This document shows positions 7,894-16,037 of a stretch of DNA of 64,000 nt, piece by piece. This DNA comes from Herbiconiux moechotypicola. GTDB taxonomy: Bacteria > Actinomycetota > Actinomycetes > Actinomycetales > Microbacteriaceae. The position numbers and the translations under genes were made by a program. The stretch lies in contig NZ_JANLCN010000004.1 of the NCBI RefSeq assembly GCF_024979255.1, forward strand, positions 124,001-188,000, written 5' to 3'. Numbering within the stretch: the first letter of the stretch is position 1; the number at the start of each line of letters is the position of its first letter. The notes beneath the pieces are model-generated. The model was not told where the DNA came from, did no database searches, and saw only the letters and a program-made list of their open reading frames with translations.

Positions 7894-8775
7894 CTACTTG
7901 AGGAGCCGCGACAGCACCCGATCCGCGAGCGGCTTTCCTCCGGTCTGGCACGTGGGGCAGTACTGCAGGCTCGAATCGGCATAGGTCACCTGCCGCACGG
8001 TGTCGCCGCACACGGGGCAGGCCTCACCGGTGCGCCCGTGCACCCGCAGGTTCGATTTCTTCTCCCGCTTGAGCTCCGACGCCGCCAGGCCGTCCGCCCG
8101 CGCCACCGCCTCCCGCAGTGTGGTCTGCATCGCCTCGTAGAGACCCGCGGTCTCCTCCGGCGTCATCGACGCGGGCTTGAATGGCGACATGCGCGCCACG
8201 TGCAGGATCTCATCGGAGTACGCATTACCGATCCCCGCGATGAGCGACTGATTACGCAGCACCCCCTTGATCTGCGCCCGCCCCGCCGACCCCAGGATGC
8301 TCGCGAAGACCTCCTCGGTGAACTCCAGGGAAAGCGGGTCGGGCCCCAGGCGGGCGATGCCAGGTACCTCCACCGGGTCGCGCACCAGCCAGATGGCGAG
8401 ACTCTTCTTCGTGCCGGCCTCGGTGATGTCGAGCCCCGCACCGGCCACGCCCACCCCGTCGTCGGCGAGCACGAGCCGTGCGGCGAGCGGGCCGGAGCCC
8501 GGCCTGCCGCGCGGTGGGGGCGGCGGGCCCTCGCGCCACCGTATCCACCCCGCCCGCGCGAGGTGGATCACGAGGTGCAGGCCCCCGATCTCCAGGTCGA
8601 GGAACTTGCCGTGCCGCGTCACGTCGTTGACACGCAGCCCCACCAGCGCGCTCACCGGCGGATCGAACGTCTTCAACGCGGCGAACGACACCGGCACGAA
8701 CGCCTCCACGGTGCGCCACCGCAAGCGCGCACCCAGATCGGCGACCAGCGCGGTCACTTCCGGCAGCTCGGGCAT
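7894..8775 (-). CDS. Fpg/Nei-family DNA glycosylase/AP lyase
   Basis: This 293-aa base-excision repair enzyme removes oxidised bases and nicks at abasic sites. The mature N-terminus is PELPEV, giving the catalytic Pro (residue 2) and Glu (residue 3). The conserved beta-hairpin Lys is in RHGKFL near residue 57, the H2TH region carries LRNQSLIAGIGNAYSDEIL, and a C-terminal zinc finger CPVC...YCPTC carries the DNA-contacting residues. The protein has normal length and looks intact. Whether it prefers 8-oxoguanine or oxidised pyrimidines cannot be read from sequence. Confidence 0.93.
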   Translation of the reverse strand: MPELPEVTALVADLGARLRWRTVEAFVPVSFAALKTFDPPVSALVGLRVNDVTRHGKFLDLEIGGLHLVIHLARAGWIRWREGPPPPPRGRPGSGPLAARLVLADDGVGVAGAGLDITEAGTKKSLAIWLVRDPVEVPGIARLGPDPLSLEFTEEVFASILGSAGRAQIKGVLRNQSLIAGIGNAYSDEILHVARMSPFKPASMTPEETAGLYEAMQTTLREAVARADGLAASELKREKKSNLRVHGRTGEACPVCGDTVRQVTYADSSLQYCPTCQTGGKPLADRVLSRLLK

Positions 8776-8814
8776 GGGGCCATTATGGGCCCCGCCGCCA
8801 CCTCCCCGGTCGGA

Positions 8815-8879
8815 TTCGGGAGGAGAATCCGGCTACCCTGCCCCGCTGAGCGGCCGAGCCCCCGGATTCTCCTCCCGAA
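8815..8879. terminator. Long perfect hairpin after the glutamine synthetase gene
   Basis: TTCGGGAGGAGAATCCGG (8815-8832) is repeated inverted at 8862-8879 with no mismatch (18-bp stem, 29-base loop). It lies 26 bases past the glutamine synthetase stop and just upstream of the glycosylase gene. There is no U-tract. A near copy of the same 18-mer occurs at 44719, so it is both a hairpin and a dispersed repeat. Confidence 0.6.
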
Positions 8880-8904
8880 CTTCGACGCCTAGACGCCGAC
8901 GCGC

Positions 8905-11085
8905 CTACAGGATGTAGAGCATCTCCTGGTAGGTCGGCAGCGGCCACAGGTCGTCGGCCACGATCTCCTCCAGCGCATCGGCGGCCGCCCGCACCGCTGA
9001 CATGGCCGGCAGCAGCTCCTCCCGGGCGTGGGTGGCCTCCGCGAGCGTCGACTCGTCCTCGCCCTCGTGCCCGAGCGCCGCCTTGAGCGACCCCAGCGCC
9101 GCGCGCAACGCCCCCAGGTCTGCCGTCACGTCCTCGAGCGCCGAGAGGTCGGCCTCCACGCCCGCTGCCCTCAGTGCCGCCACGTTCGCCGCCAGCTCGG
9201 TCTGGTACCGCACCCCCGCGGGCAGCACCACGGTGGTACCCATCTCGAGCGTCAGCCGCGCCTCCACCCCGATCGTGAGCGCGTACTGCTCCAACCCGAT
9301 CTCGTAGCGCGAGTGCATCTCGCGCTCGTTGAACACCCCGTACTTCGCGAACAGCTCGATCGCCTTCGGTGTGATGAGCTCGGGCAGCGCGTCGAGCGTG
9401 GTCTTGAGGTTCGCGAGACCGCGCTTCTCGGCCTCGATCGGCCACGCATCCGAGTACCCGTCGCCGTTGAACACCACGGCACCGTGCTCGGTGATGATCT
9501 CGGTGAGCAGTTCCTGCACCGCGGCGTCGAAGTCGAGCCCGTTGGCCACAGCGCTCTCGAGCTTCGTGGCGATGTAGTCGAGCGAGTCGGCCATGATCGT
9601 GTTGATCGTCACCATCGGCCCCGACACGGTCTGCATCGACCCCGGCGCCCGGAACTCGAAGCGGTTGCCGGTGAACGCGAACGGGCTCGTGCGGTTGCGG
9701 TCGCCCGGGTCGGTCGGCAGCTGGGGGAGGGTGTCGACCCCGATGGTCATGATCCCCTTGCGCTTCGACGAGGTGGCCGGGCCCTTGGCGATCTGCTCGA
9801 ACACGTCGGCGAGCTGGTCGCCGAGGAAGATCGAGATGATGGCGGGCGGCGCCTCGTTGGCGCCGAGCCGGTGGTCGTTGGTGGCCGAGGCGACGGATGC
9901 GCGCAGCAGCCCCGCGTAGAGGTGCACGGCCCGGATGACGGCGGCGCAGAACACGAGGAACTGCGCGTTGTCGTGCGGGTTGTCGCCCGGCACGAGCAGC
10001 GAGCCGAGCTGCGAGTTGCCGAGCGAGAAGTTCACGTGCTTGCCCGAGCCGTTGACCCCGGCGAACGGCTTCTCGTGAAAGAGGATCTCCATGCCGTGCT
10101 TCTTCGCCAGCGTCTTGAACGTGGTCATGAGCAGCTGCTGGTGGTCGGCGGCGATGTTGCCGCGCTCGAACATCGGCGCGATCTCGAACTGGCCGGGGGC
10201 TACCTCGTTGTGCCGCGTCTTGGCGGGGATGCCGAGCTTGAACAGCTCCCGCTCGGTGTCCATCATGAAGCCGAGCACGCGCTCGGGGATGGCGCCGAAG
10301 TAGTGGTCGTCGAACTCCTGACCCTTCGGGGGCTTCGTGCCGAACAGCGTGCGCCCGGCGTTCATGAGGTCGGGGCGGGCGAGGAAGAAGTGCCGGTCGA
10401 CCAGGAAGTACTCCTGCTCGGGCCCGCAGAACGACACCACGTGCTCGAGATCGCTGTGCCCGAACAGGGTGAGGATGCGCTCGGCGTGCTCGCCCATCGC
10501 CTGCTGCGAGCGCAGCAGCGGGGTCTTGTGGTCGAGCGCCTCGCCGGTCATCGACACGAAGACGGTCGGGATGCACAGGGTGTTGCCGTTGGGGTTCTCG
10601 AGCACGTAGGCGGGGCTCGTCACGTCCCATCCGGTGTACCCGCGGGCCTCGAAGGTGTTGCGCAGCCCGCCGTTCGGAAAGCTCGACGCGTCGGGCTCGC
10701 CCTGGATGAGCGTCTTGCCGGCGAACTCGGCCAGCGCGGTGCCGTCGGGGGTGGGCTCGAAGAAGCTGTCGTGCTTCTCGGCCGAGAGGCCGGTCAGCGG
10801 GTAGAACACGTGGGCGTAGTGGGTGGCGCCCTTCTCCAGCGCCCAGTCCTTCATGGCGCTCGCCACCGCATCCGCCACCAGGGGGTCGAGCTTGGCGCCC
10901 TTCTCGATGGTGGCCATCACCGACTTGTAGACCGACTTCGGCAGTCGCTTCTGCATCACCGACTTGCTGAACACGTTCTCGCCGAACACCTCACCGGGTG
11001 CCTCCGACTCGTCGAAGCTGTGCGCCGGGGGCACATACGCCTCCACGTCGCGGATCGCCTGCATGCGGACGGTGTTGCCACTCAT
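8905..11085 (-). CDS. Glutamine synthetase, type III (GlnN family)
   Basis: This 726-aa enzyme makes glutamine from glutamate, ammonia and ATP. The length and N-terminal region ([23 protein letters not shown]) mark the long GSIII class, not the ~470-aa GlnA. The catalytic core shows [24 protein letters not shown] and KHVNFS with a Gly-rich nucleotide segment. The C-terminal third ([11 protein letters not shown] ... YQEMLYIL) is the GSIII-specific helical extension. A GAGGAGG ribosome site precedes ATG 11085, and a minus-strand TAGATT (11142-11147) could be its -10. Transcription likely ends in the hairpin at 8815-8879. Confidence 0.95.
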   Translation of the reverse strand: MSGNTVRMQAIRDVEAYVPPAHSFDESEAPGEVFGENVFSKSVMQKRLPKSVYKSVMATIEKGAKLDPLVADAVASAMKDWALEKGATHYAHVFYPLTGLSAEKHDSFFEPTPDGTALAEFAGKTLIQGEPDASSFPNGGLRNTFEARGYTGWDVTSPAYVLENPNGNTLCIPTVFVSMTGEALDHKTPLLRSQQAMGEHAERILTLFGHSDLEHVVSFCGPEQEYFLVDRHFFLARPDLMNAGRTLFGTKPPKGQEFDDHYFGAIPERVLGFMMDTERELFKLGIPAKTRHNEVAPGQFEIAPMFERGNIAADHQQLLMTTFKTLAKKHGMEILFHEKPFAGVNGSGKHVNFSLGNSQLGSLLVPGDNPHDNAQFLVFCAAVIRAVHLYAGLLRASVASATNDHRLGANEAPPAIISIFLGDQLADVFEQIAKGPATSSKRKGIMTIGVDTLPQLPTDPGDRNRTSPFAFTGNRFEFRAPGSMQTVSGPMVTINTIMADSLDYIATKLESAVANGLDFDAAVQELLTEIITEHGAVVFNGDGYSDAWPIEAEKRGLANLKTTLDALPELITPKAIELFAKYGVFNEREMHSRYEIGLEQYALTIGVEARLTLEMGTTVVLPAGVRYQTELAANVAALRAAGVEADLSALEDVTADLGALRAALGSLKAALGHEGEDESTLAEATHAREELLPAMSAVRAAADALEEIVADDLWPLPTYQEMLYIL

Positions 11086-11191
11086 GACTGCCTCCTCGCG
11101 CGGCCTCTCGGATCCGCTGCTGTGCGGGGGCCGCTGGGCTCAATCTAGGGATGCGCTGTGGCGGGCGTGTTTCGGGCGTGTGACGGTTGGA

Positions 11192-11211
11192 ATCCGCGGA
11201 ATCACGCGGAT
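11192..11211. promoter_or_regulatory. Perfect inverted repeat between marR and the glutamine synthetase gene
   Basis: ATCCGCG (11192-11198) and CGCGGAT (11205-11211) with a 6-base spacer lie in the 204-base gap. The repeat is downstream of marR and upstream of the proposed glutamine synthetase promoter. It could be an operator or a weak terminator. Confidence 0.35.
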
Positions 11212-11289
11212 CGGCGGGGGTGTGGATGCGGCGTCCCGCGTTCAGGGGACAGTCGGTCGAGTCTCAGACCGGCCGGGATGCGCGGGCGC

Positions 11290-11769
11290 TCAGGGCAGGA
11301 TGCGCAGGGTGTTCTCGGGGTCGAGTCGCTGCAGCAGCACGCCCATGATCTCGCCGAGCTGGTCGAGCTGCTCGGGGGTGAGGAGGTCGACCACGTGCTC
11401 GCGCACGGTGTTCACGTGTCCGGGTGCGGTCGCGACGACCTTCTCCCAGCCCGCGTCGGTGAGGTGCGCGTTCGTGGCACGGCGGTCGCCGGGGCATGGC
11501 ACCCGCTCCACGAAGCCGCGCGCCTCGAGGCGGCTGACCACGTGGGAGAGGCGGGGGAGGGTGGAGTTCGTGGTGGCGGCGAGGGCCGTCATGCGCAGCA
11601 CGCGCTCGGGGCTCTCGGAGAGCTTGGCGAGCACCAGGTACTCGAAGTGGGTCAGCTGGGCGTCGCGCTGCAGCTGCGAATCGAGCACGGGTGGGAGGAG
11701 CTCGGCCACGGCCTCCAGCTGGATCCAGGCGCGCAGCTGCTCGGGGGTCAGCCAACGCACCTCATCCAT
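11290..11769 (-). CDS. MarR-family transcriptional regulator
   Basis: This 159-aa winged-helix protein has the MarR recognition region LRMTALAATTNSTLPRLSHVVSRLEARGFVERVPCPGDRRATNAHLTDAG (residues 60-110) and terminal dimerisation helices. It is divergent from a Rossmann-fold reductase, with two matching inverted operator copies between them, so it should control both genes. ATG 11769 is 6 bases from TAGAAT (11776-11781, minus strand) with no ribosome site, consistent with a leaderless transcript. The -10 abuts the first operator. Confidence 0.9.
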   Translation of the reverse strand: MDEVRWLTPEQLRAWIQLEAVAELLPPVLDSQLQRDAQLTHFEYLVLAKLSESPERVLRMTALAATTNSTLPRLSHVVSRLEARGFVERVPCPGDRRATNAHLTDAGWEKVVATAPGHVNTVREHVVDLLTPEQLDQLGEIMGVLLQRLDPENTLRILP

Positions 11770-11780
11770 GTGTCGATTCT

Positions 11781-11839
11781 ACTTGTTGTGACAACCAAAG
11801 AGGCGTATGGTTGACGCATTAATAGTTGTAGCAACAAGT
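11781..11839. promoter_or_regulatory. Paired MarR operators in the divergent promoter
   Basis: ACTTGTTGTGACAAC (11781-11795) recurs as the inverted copy GTTGTAGCAACAAGT (11825-11839), 13 of 15 bases alike. Each is itself a small palindrome (GTTGTGACAAC). One copy abuts the marR -10; the other lies 13 bases before the reductase start, downstream of TTGACG (11811-11816). Confidence 0.65.
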
Positions 11840-11852
11840 AAAAGGAGTCGTC

Positions 11853-12479
11853 ATGGCTGACATCACCATCATCGGAGCGGGCAACATGGGTGGGGCCATC
11901 GCGGGCCTCGCGGCGGCCGGCGGATCGTCGGTGCAGGTTCTCGCTCGCTCGCTGGAAGCCGCTTCCGCCGTCGCAGGCTCGCTCGAGGGTGCCTCCGCGG
12001 GCACGGTCGGCGACGCCATCGCCGGCGAGATCGTGGTTCTCGCGCTTCCCTACCCGGCCGTCGCCGAGGTGCTCGGCGCCTACGCCGACCAGCTCGACGG
12101 CAAGGTCGTGGTCGACATCACCAACCCGCTCGACTTCTCCACCTTCGACTCGCTGGTCGTGGCTCCGGATGCGTCGGCCGCCGCTGAGATCGCCGCCGCC
12201 GTTCCCGGCGCGCGCGTGCTCAAGGCCTTCAACACGAACTTCGCCGGCACCCTGGCCACGGGCTCGGTGGGCGAGGCTCAGCCGACCACCGTGCTCATCG
12301 CGGGTGATGACACCGCCGCCAAGGAGGCGCTCGCCGCGATCGTGACCGCCGGTGGTCTCCGTGCCGTCGACGCCGGCTCGCTCCGTCGTGCGCGCGAGGC
12401 TGAGGCGCTCGGCTTCCTGCAACTGACCCTCGCGGCGCAGGAGAAGACCTCCTGGGGTGCGGGCTTCGCCCTGATCTGA
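11853..12479 (+). CDS. NADPH-dependent F420 reductase-like NAD(P)-binding protein
   Basis: This 208-aa single Rossmann-fold protein has an N-terminal dinucleotide motif IIGAGNMGGAIAGLAAAGG (residues 5-23). The layout is that of the NADPH:F420 oxidoreductase/NAD-binding F420 family (VVDITNPLDFS, VPGARVLKAFNTNFAG, DAGSLRRAREAEALGFLQLTLA). It may pass hydride between NADPH and F420 or act on another small substrate. AGGAG precedes the ATG. The divergent MarR regulator suggests induction by a phenolic or oxidative signal; this is inference. Confidence 0.85.
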   Translation: MADITIIGAGNMGGAIAGLAAAGGSSVQVLARSLEAASAVAGSLEGASAGTVGDAIAGEIVVLALPYPAVAEVLGAYADQLDGKVVVDITNPLDFSTFDSLVVAPDASAAAEIAAAVPGARVLKAFNTNFAGTLATGSVGEAQPTTVLIAGDDTAAKEALAAIVTAGGLRAVDAGSLRRAREAEALGFLQLTLAAQEKTSWGAGFALI

Positions 12480-12504
12480 CGCCCCACTCAGGCCTCGCCG
12501 TAAC

Positions 12505-12569
12505 TTCTGCATAAGATTCCGGGGGTGCAAGCTCTGTGAGGGCTCGCACCCCCGGAATCTTATGCAGAA
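12505..12569. repeat. 24-bp perfect intergenic inverted repeat
   Basis: Positions 12505-12528 are repeated inverted without mismatch at 12546-12569 around a 17-base loop (the stem begins TTCTGCATAAGATTCC). Part of the loop can also pair. It starts 25 bases after the reductase stop and 78 bases before dinB. It could be a terminator lacking a U-tract, or a REP-like element. Confidence 0.7.
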
Positions 12570-12646
12570 CTGTGCCGCGCACCGGCCGGCGCCGATGTCG
12601 GCGGCGGGTGCGACGATCGCCGCAGGAGCGAGCGGCGGGAGGCGGC

Positions 12647-13843
12647 ATGCGGGGCGAGGCGACCGTGCTGCACGCCGACCTCGACGCGTTCTTCGCCTCG
12701 GTTGAGCAGCGGGATGCGCCGGCGCTGCGAGGCCGTCCCGTGATCGTGGGCGGGGGAGTGGTGCTCGCCGCGAGCTACGAGGCCAAGGCGCGCGGTGTGC
12801 GCACCGCGATGGGCGGGAGGCAGGCGCGCGACCTCTGCCCCGAGGCGGTCGTGGTGCCCCCGCGCATGGAGGCGTACTCGGCGGCGAGCAAGGACGTGTT
12901 CGCGATCTTCCGCGACACCTCTCCGCTCGTGGAGGGCCTCTCGATCGACGAGGCGTTCCTCGAGGTGGGCGGCCTGCGCCGCATCGCGGGCACCCCGGAG
13001 CAGGTGGCGGTGCGGTTGCGCGCTCGGGTGCTCAGTGAGGTGGGCCTGCCCATCTCCGTCGGGGTGGCTCGCACGAAGTTCCTCGCGAAGGTCGCCAGCG
13101 CGGTGAGCAAGCCCGACGGGCTGCTCGTCGTCGAGCCCGACCGTGAAGAGGCGTTCCTGCTGCCGCTGCCCGTGGAGCGCCTCTGGGGTGTCGGCGCGAA
13201 GACGGCGGCCAAGCTGCACGGGCTCGGCATCCGCACCGTGGGCGAGCTCGCCGAGCTCGAGGCCGCCACGGCGGAGCGACTGCTCGGCAAGGCCGCCGGC
13301 GCGCACCTGCACGCGCTGGCCCGGCTGCGCGACCCGCGGCCCGTCGAGCCCACCCGGCGCCGCTCGTCGATCGGCTCGCAGCGCGCCCTGGGCTCCCGGC
13401 CGCGCACCCCCGCCGAGCTCGACCTCATCCTCACCCAGCTCGTCGACCGCCTCGCCCGCCGCCTCCGCGAGGGCGACCGCGTCTGCCGCACGGTCGTGCT
13501 GCGCCTCCGCTTCGGCGACTTCGAGAAGGCGACCCGCTCGCGCACCGTGCTCTCCGCATCCGATCGCACGGCGGTGCTGCTCGGCGTGGCCCGCGACCTT
13601 CTCGTCGCAGCCCTGCCCGAGATCGAGGCGCGGGGAATCACCCTCATCGGCATCTCGCTGTCGCAGCTGGGGCGGGCCGCCGACATCACGCCCGAGCTGC
13701 CGATCAACTGGGGCGAGGAGGCCCGCCTCGACACCGCGCTCGACGCCGTGCGCGAGCGCTTCGGCGCCACCTCGGTCTCCCGCGCCACCCAGCTCGGCCG
13801 CGACACGGGCTGGGACGCGCCCCTGCTCCCCGAGCACGAGTGA
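12647..13843 (+). CDS. dinB: DNA polymerase IV (Y-family)
   Basis: This 398-aa translesion polymerase carries the palm motif HADLDAFFASVEQRD (residues 8-22) and the catalytic pair in LSIDEAFLEV. The fingers have SYEAKARGVRTAM, two helix-hairpin-helix segments are present (LWGVGAKTAAKLHGLGIRTVGELAEL), and a little-finger domain follows. I chose ATG 12647 because GGGAGG lies 4 bases upstream and the polymerase fold begins at once; the frame stays open upstream, but that stretch is the hairpin region. No beta-clamp motif is obvious at the C-terminus (LLPEHE). LexA control was not seen. Confidence 0.95.
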   Translation: MRGEATVLHADLDAFFASVEQRDAPALRGRPVIVGGGVVLAASYEAKARGVRTAMGGRQARDLCPEAVVVPPRMEAYSAASKDVFAIFRDTSPLVEGLSIDEAFLEVGGLRRIAGTPEQVAVRLRARVLSEVGLPISVGVARTKFLAKVASAVSKPDGLLVVEPDREEAFLLPLPVERLWGVGAKTAAKLHGLGIRTVGELAELEAATAERLLGKAAGAHLHALARLRDPRPVEPTRRRSSIGSQRALGSRPRTPAELDLILTQLVDRLARRLREGDRVCRTVVLRLRFGDFEKATRSRTVLSASDRTAVLLGVARDLLVAALPEIEARGITLIGISLSQLGRAADITPELPINWGEEARLDTALDAVRERFGATSVSRATQLGRDTGWDAPLLPEHE

Positions 13844-13850
13844 CCGGCGA

Positions 13851-13913
13851 CAACGCCACTCCTGGTGTCATCCGGCCCGCTCTACGCCTCGGTTGCGCGC
13901 AGGAGTGGCGTTG
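13851..13913. terminator. Bidirectional hairpin between dinB and the convergent SDR gene
   Basis: CAACGCCACTCCTG (13851-13864) is repeated inverted at 13900-13913 (14-bp perfect stem, 35-base loop). It starts 8 bases after the dinB stop and ends 63 bases before the stop of the converging gene. Confidence 0.55.
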
Positions 13914-13975
13914 CCGCGCGGACTGCGCCTGGCCACCCGAGCCGTCGCGGGCAGCAGGCCGCCGGCCGGCGCGCC

Positions 13976-15454
13976 TCACCAGGCGCCGGGGCGGTAGTCC
14001 TTCAGGAAGACGCCGAACAGGTCGTCGCCGGCCTCGCCGCGCACGATGGGGTCGTACACGCGGGCGGCACCGTCGACGAGGTCGAGCGGGGCGTGGAACC
14101 CCTCCTCGGCGAGGCGGATCTTCGTGGGGTGCGGCCGCTCGTCCGTGATCCAGCCGGTGTCGACGCTCGTCATGAGGATCGCATCCGTCTCGAACATCTC
14201 GCGCGCGCTCGTGCGGGTGAGCATGTTCACGGCGGCCTTCGCCATGTTCGTGTGGGGGTGGCCGGGGCCCTTGTAGCCGCGGTTGAACACGCCCTCCATG
14301 GCGCTCACGTTCACCACGTGGGTGCGGCGGGCGGCGCTCGCCGCGAGGGAGGCACGCAGCTTCGACACGAGGAGGAAGGGAGCCGTCGTGTTGGCGAGCT
14401 GCACCTCGAGCATCTCGAGGGGGTCGACCTCGCCGACGGACTGGGTCCACGAGTTGACGTCGTGCAGGTCGGGGAGGAGCCCGCCCGCGTCGATGGCGGT
14501 GCCGGCGGCGTGGCGTTCGAGGGAGCTCGACCCGGCGGCCATGGCCTGCTCGGCGAGCTCCTCTGCCCGGGTGGCGGCGTCCGCCGCAGCAGCGAGGATG
14601 GGATGAGCCGACACCGAACGCTCCAGGGCCTGCGGATGCGGGTCGTTGGTGTGGCCGAAAGTCGCCAGCTCGGGCAGCGCGCCGTCGGGCAGCGGGGCGA
14701 GCTCCGCATCCACCAGGGGTTGGTAAGCACCGGGAGAGCGCCGCACCGTCTGCGTGGCGTTGTTGATGAGGATGTCCAGCGGACCGGCCGCGGCCACCTC
14801 CTCGGCCAGCGCCACCACCTGGGCGGGATCGCGCAGGTCGATGCCCACCACCTTCAGCCGGTGCAGCCAGTCGGCGGAGTCGGGCAGGCTCGTGAACCGC
14901 CGCACGGCGTCGCGCGGAAAGCGGGTGGTGATGGTGGTGTGCGCCCCGTCGCGCAGTAATCGCAGGGCGATGTACATGCCGATCTTGGCGCGCCCGCCGG
15001 TGAGCAGGGCGCGCTTGCCGGTGAGGTCGGTGCGGGCGTCGCGCTTGGCGTGGTTGAGGGACGCGCAGCCGGGGCAGAGCTGGTGGTAGAAGGCGTCGAC
15101 GAGCGTGTAGTGCTGCTTGCAGATGTAGCAGGCGCGCGACTTGAGCAGGGTGCCGGCGGTGGGCGTGGTGGTCGCGGTGCTGATCGGGATGCCGCGGGTC
15201 TCGTCGTCGATGCGGTCGGGGGCGCCCGTGGCGGTGGCGGCGATCACGGCGCGGTCGGCCGCGGCGGTGGCGGCCCGGATCTCGCGGCGCCGCGCGTGCT
15301 TCACCGCCTTGAACATGCGGGCGGTGGCGTGGCGCACGGCGACGAAGTCGGGGTGCTCCTCGTCGAGGTCGTGCAGGGTCGCGAGCACGCGGAGGGTCGT
15401 CGCGAGGTCGTCGGGGTCGATTCCGGTGGTCGCTTCGGGGGTCTCTTCGGGCAC
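13976..15454 (-). CDS. Zinc-ribbon SDR-family oxidoreductase
   Basis: This 492-aa protein is unusual. After about 110 residues of helical N-terminus comes a four-cysteine ribbon (CYIC, then CPGC 19 residues on). A Rossmann domain follows (GKRALLTGGRAKIGMYIALRLL, DILINNATQT). The usual SDR Tyr-x-x-x-Lys is replaced by HTNMAK, so Thr sits where the catalytic Tyr should be; Ser in NVSAMEG is kept. Length is about twice a classical SDR. GTG 15454 is 5 bases after TAGAAT (15460-15465, minus strand) with no ribosome site, so I favour a leaderless GTG start. Substrate unknown. Confidence 0.75.
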   Translation of the reverse strand: MPEETPEATTGIDPDDLATTLRVLATLHDLDEEHPDFVAVRHATARMFKAVKHARRREIRAATAAADRAVIAATATGAPDRIDDETRGIPISTATTTPTAGTLLKSRACYICKQHYTLVDAFYHQLCPGCASLNHAKRDARTDLTGKRALLTGGRAKIGMYIALRLLRDGAHTTITTRFPRDAVRRFTSLPDSADWLHRLKVVGIDLRDPAQVVALAEEVAAAGPLDILINNATQTVRRSPGAYQPLVDAELAPLPDGALPELATFGHTNDPHPQALERSVSAHPILAAAADAATRAEELAEQAMAAGSSSLERHAAGTAIDAGGLLPDLHDVNSWTQSVGEVDPLEMLEVQLANTTAPFLLVSKLRASLAASAARRTHVVNVSAMEGVFNRGYKGPGHPHTNMAKAAVNMLTRTSAREMFETDAILMTSVDTGWITDERPHPTKIRLAEEGFHAPLDLVDGAARVYDPIVRGEAGDDLFGVFLKDYRPGAW

Positions 15455-15475
15455 ACGAGATTCTATGCGACGGCA

Positions 15476-15540
15476 CCGGATGCGCGGGCCGGGGCGGGCC
15501 GGATGCGCGGGCCGGGGTGGGCCGGATGCGCGGGCCGGGT
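15476..15540. repeat. 23-bp tandem repeat, 2.8 copies
   Basis: The unit CCGGATGCGCGGGCCGGGGC plus GGG (third last base C or T) occurs at 15476-15498 and 15499-15521, and in part at 15522-15540. It lies between the divergent SDR and Nudix promoters. Each unit holds one GGATGCG word. Confidence 0.8.
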
Positions 15541-15564
15541 AGCGGGGGCTGTTAGCGTGCCAGG

Positions 15565-16011
15565 GTGACCGCATCCGATTCCGTGCCCTCGTCCGCATCC
15601 GGTGCCGCGCGCATCCACGTCTCGGCCGCGGTCATCACGGATGCGGAGGGACGCCTGCTCGTCGTGCGCAAGCGCGGCACCACCGCGTTCATGCAGCCGG
15701 GCGGAAAGCCCGAGCCGGGTGAGACGCCGGCCGAGACCCTCGTGCGCGAGCTCGCCGAGGAGCTCGGCGTGACCGTCGACCCCGCCGCGCTCGGTTCGCT
15801 CGGCCGTTTCACCGCGTCTGCGGCGAACGAGCCGGGCTTCCTCGTGGTCGCCGACGTCTTCACCGTCGACCTCGGCGGCCAGGAGCCGGTTGCGGCCGCC
15901 GAGATCGCCGAACTCCGCTGGATCATCCGCGCCGACGCCGCCTCCACTACCGCCCCGCTCGAGATCGCCCCGCTCGCCTTGGAGCACTTCCTCCCGGCCG
16001 CGGACGGCTGA
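15565..16011 (+). CDS. Nudix hydrolase
   Basis: This 148-aa pyrophosphatase of the Nudix superfamily has a complete Nudix box (GGKPEPGETPAETLVRELAEELGV, residues 48-71, pattern GX5EX7REUXEEXGU) and the surrounding beta-sheet (HVSAAVITDAEGRLLVVRKRG). It is divergent from the SDR gene. GTG 15565 lies 6 bases after TAGCGT (15553-15558), a leaderless arrangement. The substrate is probably an oxidised or non-canonical nucleoside diphosphate derivative, which the sequence alone cannot settle. Confidence 0.9.
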   Translation: MTASDSVPSSASGAARIHVSAAVITDAEGRLLVVRKRGTTAFMQPGGKPEPGETPAETLVRELAEELGVTVDPAALGSLGRFTASAANEPGFLVVADVFTVDLGGQEPVAAAEIAELRWIIRADAASTTAPLEIAPLALEHFLPAADG

Positions 16012-16037
16012 ACTGCGCCTCGCGGGCCGGTGTTCGT

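Noticed and set aside
8038-10630. Large open frames opposite or out of frame with the glycosylase and glutamine synthetase genes
   Set aside because: They run across two genuine genes and their product is low-complexity; the real frames carry full family motifs.
12536-12646. Longer N-terminus for DNA polymerase IV
   Set aside because: The extra residues are Arg-rich and encoded by the hairpin region; the family starts at the residues after ATG 12647.
15476-15540. Possible CRISPR-like repeat
   Set aside because: The units are directly adjacent with no spacers and only 2.8 copies.
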